A DNA stretch of 55,878 nucleotides from an uncultured Pirellulaceae bacterium (GTDB lineage Bacteria; Planctomycetota; Planctomycetia; Pirellulales; Pirellulaceae). This document shows, one piece after another, positions 53,275 through 55,878 of the stretch; positions within the stretch are counted from its first letter, which is position 1, and each line of letters opens with the position of its first letter. The DNA lies in contig CALJOA010000063.1 in NCBI GenBank assembly GCA_937981585.1, forward strand, positions 1-55,878, given 5' to 3'. The translations under genes and the position numbers were made by a program. Under the pieces are notes generated by a model. That model did not search any database. It was not told the origin of the DNA and saw only the letters and a program-made list of their open reading frames with translations.

Positions 53275-53922
53275 ATGCCAGCCACAATTTCTGCGAGGCG
53301 ATGGTTTTCCTGTGCGCTAACCATTTGCGTATTTTGTGCAATTGGTGAGGTCACATGGGGACAGGATCAGTGTGAGAAGATAGCTCCCCAGGTCATCGTT
53401 GCGATTGAAGAATCAGGCGACCAACCGGCCTCCAAAGAGTCTGTGTTTGATTCAAATTTTGTCGGGGGCGAGTTCAAATTCGAAACGAAAATCGAGTCAT
53501 TGGAAAATCAAATCGACCCCTTGGAAGATCAAGACCCTCGCGCTAATAGCCGAATCCGAATCGAGGATCTGGTTCAAAAACCAATCAACCAAATTGGGTT
53601 GTCGCTTTGGGCGGAACTCCACAAGCCGCAGTTGAAACAGGTTCCTCACCCAACCCAGAATTCCAGTGCGACCGTTGCAGTCGTCAAAGATTATCAGTGG
53701 ACCGCGTCAAACGAATTTTATCGGAATCTGATGTTTGAGGAACCGTTGCTCGAAAGACATGGCATCTACGATTGTCCGAACCGCCCTGGACTTCAGCCGG
53801 TAATTTCCGGATTCAAGTTCCTCAAATCCGGTTTTCTATTTCCGCTTGAGGCCGCCAAGGGCTATCACAAGCGATGTGACAACCCGCTTGGCTGGGGCGT
53901 ACCGGGCAACTATTGCCGTTGA
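53275..53922 (+). CDS. Small secreted protein with conserved planctomycete C-terminus
   Basis: The 215-residue protein has a signal peptide (WFSCALTICVFCAIGEVTWG-QD). The middle is acidic and likely unstructured, and the last ~75 residues (LMFEEPLLERHGI, QPVISGFKFL, PLGWGVPGNYCR) resemble, from memory, a short Cys-containing region found at the end of many planctomycete secreted proteins. Function unknown. It lies between the TolC gene and the adaptor gene. Confidence 0.7.
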   Translation: MPATISARRWFSCALTICVFCAIGEVTWGQDQCEKIAPQVIVAIEESGDQPASKESVFDSNFVGGEFKFETKIESLENQIDPLEDQDPRANSRIRIEDLVQKPINQIGLSLWAELHKPQLKQVPHPTQNSSATVAVVKDYQWTASNEFYRNLMFEEPLLERHGIYDCPNRPGLQPVISGFKFLKSGFLFPLEAAKGYHKRCDNPLGWGVPGNYCR

Positions 53923-54031
53923 AAATCGTCTGGCCCCTGAGCTGTTTCGGGTTTTTGACTATGCTGGATTCAGGAGCATGATCACTTGATCGATCACTCT
54001 ATCCTGGTTTTGCAGCAGAGTTGAGGACGAC

Positions 54032-54976
54032 ATGACGTTGTATTGGTTTTCGCGATTGAGCTATGCAATCTGCATCACGGTTTGTCTTGGTTTGGTTTCA
54101 CAATCGGCAGTCGGTCAAACGCTCACCGCCCCTCCGGCACCTGATGACCAGAAGGAAGTGGATATAGAAGCAGCCGAAGAAGTCAAAGTTGAGTTGCAGG
54201 GCGTTCTCAACCCAATTGAAACATTGCGACTTGCTACCCGCGATCCGGGTATCGTCGAGAAGTTGTGTGTTTCGGTCGGCGACGTGGTCAAGGCTGGCGA
54301 TACGATTGCGATTCTGGATCAAAAGATATATTCGGCCGAAGTCAGCGCTGCAAACAGCGAACTCGCCGTTGCCCAAGAGGAGCTCAGGAACGAAGTCGAT
54401 CTTGAGTTCGCGAAAATCTCCTACGCGGCCAATCAGAAAGTCTACCAGCGATCACAGCTTGCCCGGCAACAGTTTGCCAAGTCGGTTTCTAAGACCGAGC
54501 TGGAGAATTTGCGATTGGAAAGCGAGCGGTCAAGGCTATCCGGGATTCAAGCCGAAAAGCAAAAAGAGATCAAAGAATTGACCGCCTCGTTGCAGCGAGA
54601 CAAGTTGGAGATCGCGATGATCCGTTTGGAAAATCGGACGATCAAGTCAAAAATTGATGGAATGGTCGTAGAACTGTTGAATACACCCGGAGAGTTCGTC
54701 AACGCAGGTCAACCAATCGCGCGAATTCTTAACGTAGATCGGCTGAGAGTGATTTGTTCGGGCCGCCTGACGGAACTTAATCCGAACGATATTCCTGAAG
54801 AGGCTGTATTCAAATTCAAGCAGGGCGACGATTGGAAATCCATTGACGCAAAGATCACGTTTGTCAGTCCGGAAATTGATCCGGTTCGTCAAACGTATTC
54901 GATCTGGGCTGAAATTGAAAACAAAAACAACGAACTAAAGTCTGGCATCGTGGGCAAGCTTGTGTTTTCAAAGTAG
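54032..54976 (+). CDS. HlyD/RND-type periplasmic adaptor subunit
   Basis: This is a membrane-fusion protein (314 residues) bridging an inner-membrane pump and a TolC-like channel. After a signal peptide (ICITVCLGLVSQSAVG-QT) it shows the half-lipoyl motif ATRDPGIVEKLCVSVGDVVKAGDTIAILD (family motif region, about 70-98), a helical hairpin (about 105-195), the second half-lipoyl motif IKSKIDGMVVELLNTPGEFVNAGQPI (about 205-230) and the beta-barrel domain. GAGG precedes the ATG. No pump gene is next to it; the TolC lipoprotein at 51-53 kb is the likely channel. Confidence 0.9.
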   Translation: MTLYWFSRLSYAICITVCLGLVSQSAVGQTLTAPPAPDDQKEVDIEAAEEVKVELQGVLNPIETLRLATRDPGIVEKLCVSVGDVVKAGDTIAILDQKIYSAEVSAANSELAVAQEELRNEVDLEFAKISYAANQKVYQRSQLARQQFAKSVSKTELENLRLESERSRLSGIQAEKQKEIKELTASLQRDKLEIAMIRLENRTIKSKIDGMVVELLNTPGEFVNAGQPIARILNVDRLRVICSGRLTELNPNDIPEEAVFKFKQGDDWKSIDAKITFVSPEIDPVRQTYSIWAEIENKNNELKSGIVGKLVFSK

Positions 54977-55091
54977 GTCGCTGGCAGCTATTTGCTCGGC
55001 TGAAGAAGAAATACTGAGATAGTTGCCGAAGCTTCCGGAATGTTTGCGATCTGCTCTTTGAGCATTTTCAAGTTGCAGTTTATCAGACCAG

Positions 55092-55742
55092 TTACTTGCG
55101 CCACAAAGCTTCAAACGCCACTTTGACCGCCGTTTGGTCGTTGAGCATCCAAGCCGCTGCGCAAATCGCGAGTACGGCCGAGGCAACCATGAACGGAACG
55201 CCGATCAGGTTTGGGCCGACCGAAATTCGCTTTAGCGCTACCGACAGCTCCTGCTCTAACGCTTGCCAACCCTCGAAACTCTGTTGGTTCCCGCCGGCGG
55301 TCAACTGAATGTTTCGCATCGCCTCGACCGGTTCAACATGCAAATGAACCCGACGTTCGGGCATGATCAAACTGTCTCCATTCCAACGGCTTCGTTTATC
55401 CAGCTTCATAGCAACGCTGGTCAGGATCGGGCGTAATTGCTCCAGAGTGATGTTGTAGATCACGATTCGCGATCGCATCAGCAGAACAACGAGTGAAACA
55501 CAGAGTCCGTAAAAGACGATCAGCATCACCCAAACCCATCCGCCAAAACGGCTCGCGGCTCCTTCAGGGAAAAACAGCTCCATCGGGCCAGCGATCACAA
55601 AACCGACCAGACCGATGCCCAACGCCGCCGCATCACGTGCACCCGTGGTGACCAAAGGCCGGCCACGAAGATTCATTACGCCAAGCAGAAGCAGGTAAAC
55701 TGCCAAGGGGCCAACGGCGATACAGAAATGCAGAGGATCCAT
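55092..55742 (-). CDS. Hypothetical membrane protein
   Basis: From the ATG at 55742 (the frame is open to 55829) the protein has 216 residues. Hydrophobic segments are seen at about 8-24 (CIAVGPLAVYLLLLGVM), 37-55 (ALGIGLVGFVIAG), 70-92 (VWVMLIVFYGLCVSLVVLL) and near the C-terminus (MVASAVLAICAAAWML). A soluble domain lies between the third and fourth. No family was recognised. It is convergent with the adaptor gene. Confidence 0.65.
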   Translation of the reverse strand: MDPLHFCIAVGPLAVYLLLLGVMNLRGRPLVTTGARDAAALGIGLVGFVIAGPMELFFPEGAASRFGGWVWVMLIVFYGLCVSLVVLLMRSRIVIYNITLEQLRPILTSVAMKLDKRSRWNGDSLIMPERRVHLHVEPVEAMRNIQLTAGGNQQSFEGWQALEQELSVALKRISVGPNLIGVPFMVASAVLAICAAAWMLNDQTAVKVAFEALWRK

Positions 55743-55860
55743 TGAACTTTCGAAAGGAATACAGACTCGATCTGGGTAGCTACTCAATCTGAGCACAATT
55801 GGGTCGCTTTGTTCAAACCTCGAATCCAAGTGCTCGTTTTTCTAATTGGATTCGTTGAGT

Positions 55861-55878
55861 AGCACGGCTGTCCCAGCC
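55861..55878. repeat. Dispersed hairpin, cut by the window end
   Basis: AGCACGGCTGTCCCAGCC repeats the reverse complement of the element at 42967-42986 with its flank, and is truncated by the window edge. Confidence 0.65.

Overview
The window looks like the chromosome of a planctomycete, probably of the Pirellulaceae type. This is inferred from marker families and was not tested by a search. The markers are a DUF1559 protein with a prepilin-like N-terminus beside a small lipoprotein (32634-34088), a J-domain-like protein with a low-complexity linker (9898-12294), a DUF2330-like protein (154-2754), Tat-exported GMC and Gfo/Idh/MocA oxidoreductases, and many short palindromic intergenic repeats. 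Base composition is close to even. Many starts lack a good Shine-Dalgarno sequence.

Layout. 1-7.1 kb, plus strand: DUF2330-like protein, membrane-anchored HtrA-type protease, GMC oxidoreductase. 7.4-15.9 kb, minus strand: read in the direction of transcription, a small secreted protein, a membrane protein interrupted by TAA, an FtsX-type ABC transporter (ATPase and permease), the J-domain-like protein, a ZnuA-like metal-binding lipoprotein, and two small exported proteins. 16.4-27.9 kb, plus strand: a compact S10-spc ribosomal protein operon running rpsJ to secY, with no rplX (L24) and no rpmD (L30), closed by a hairpin terminator. 28-30 kb, plus strand: a truncated STN-like gene ending at TAG, a DUF6915-like gene and a hypothetical gene. 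30-35.6 kb, minus strand: rtcA, a VKOR-DsbA fusion, lipoprotein, DUF1559 protein and tyrS. 36.6 kb: outer-membrane barrel protein. 38-42.3 kb, minus strand: pyruvate dehydrogenase E2 and E1. 43-49.4 kb, minus strand: a thioredoxin-like gene with an in-frame TGA, and an apparent operon trpG-moeA-lnt-Gfo/Idh. 49.6-55.8 kb: DegT aminotransferase, TolC-like lipoprotein, small secreted protein, HlyD-like adaptor and a membrane protein.

The most striking observation is at 43090-44070. A signal-peptide-bearing thioredoxin-fold protein reads continuously through one TGA, which sits exactly where the first cysteine of a CPPC redox motif should be (TGA-Pro-Pro-Cys). Two short hairpins lie at bacterial SECIS spacing just downstream. 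It is a candidate selenoprotein; a TGC to TGA nonsense mutation or sequencing error is the alternative. Two other genes (14588-15415 with TAA, 28058-28520 with TAG) also appear to read on in frame past a stop, but those look like ordinary decay or truncation.

Several dispersed palindromes recur: a ~80 bp dRS3-like element in three copies, a CACGGCTG hairpin in two (one cut by the window end), and a head-to-head pair of related palindromes inside the ribosomal operon. No tRNA, rRNA, CRISPR array or insertion sequence was recognised.
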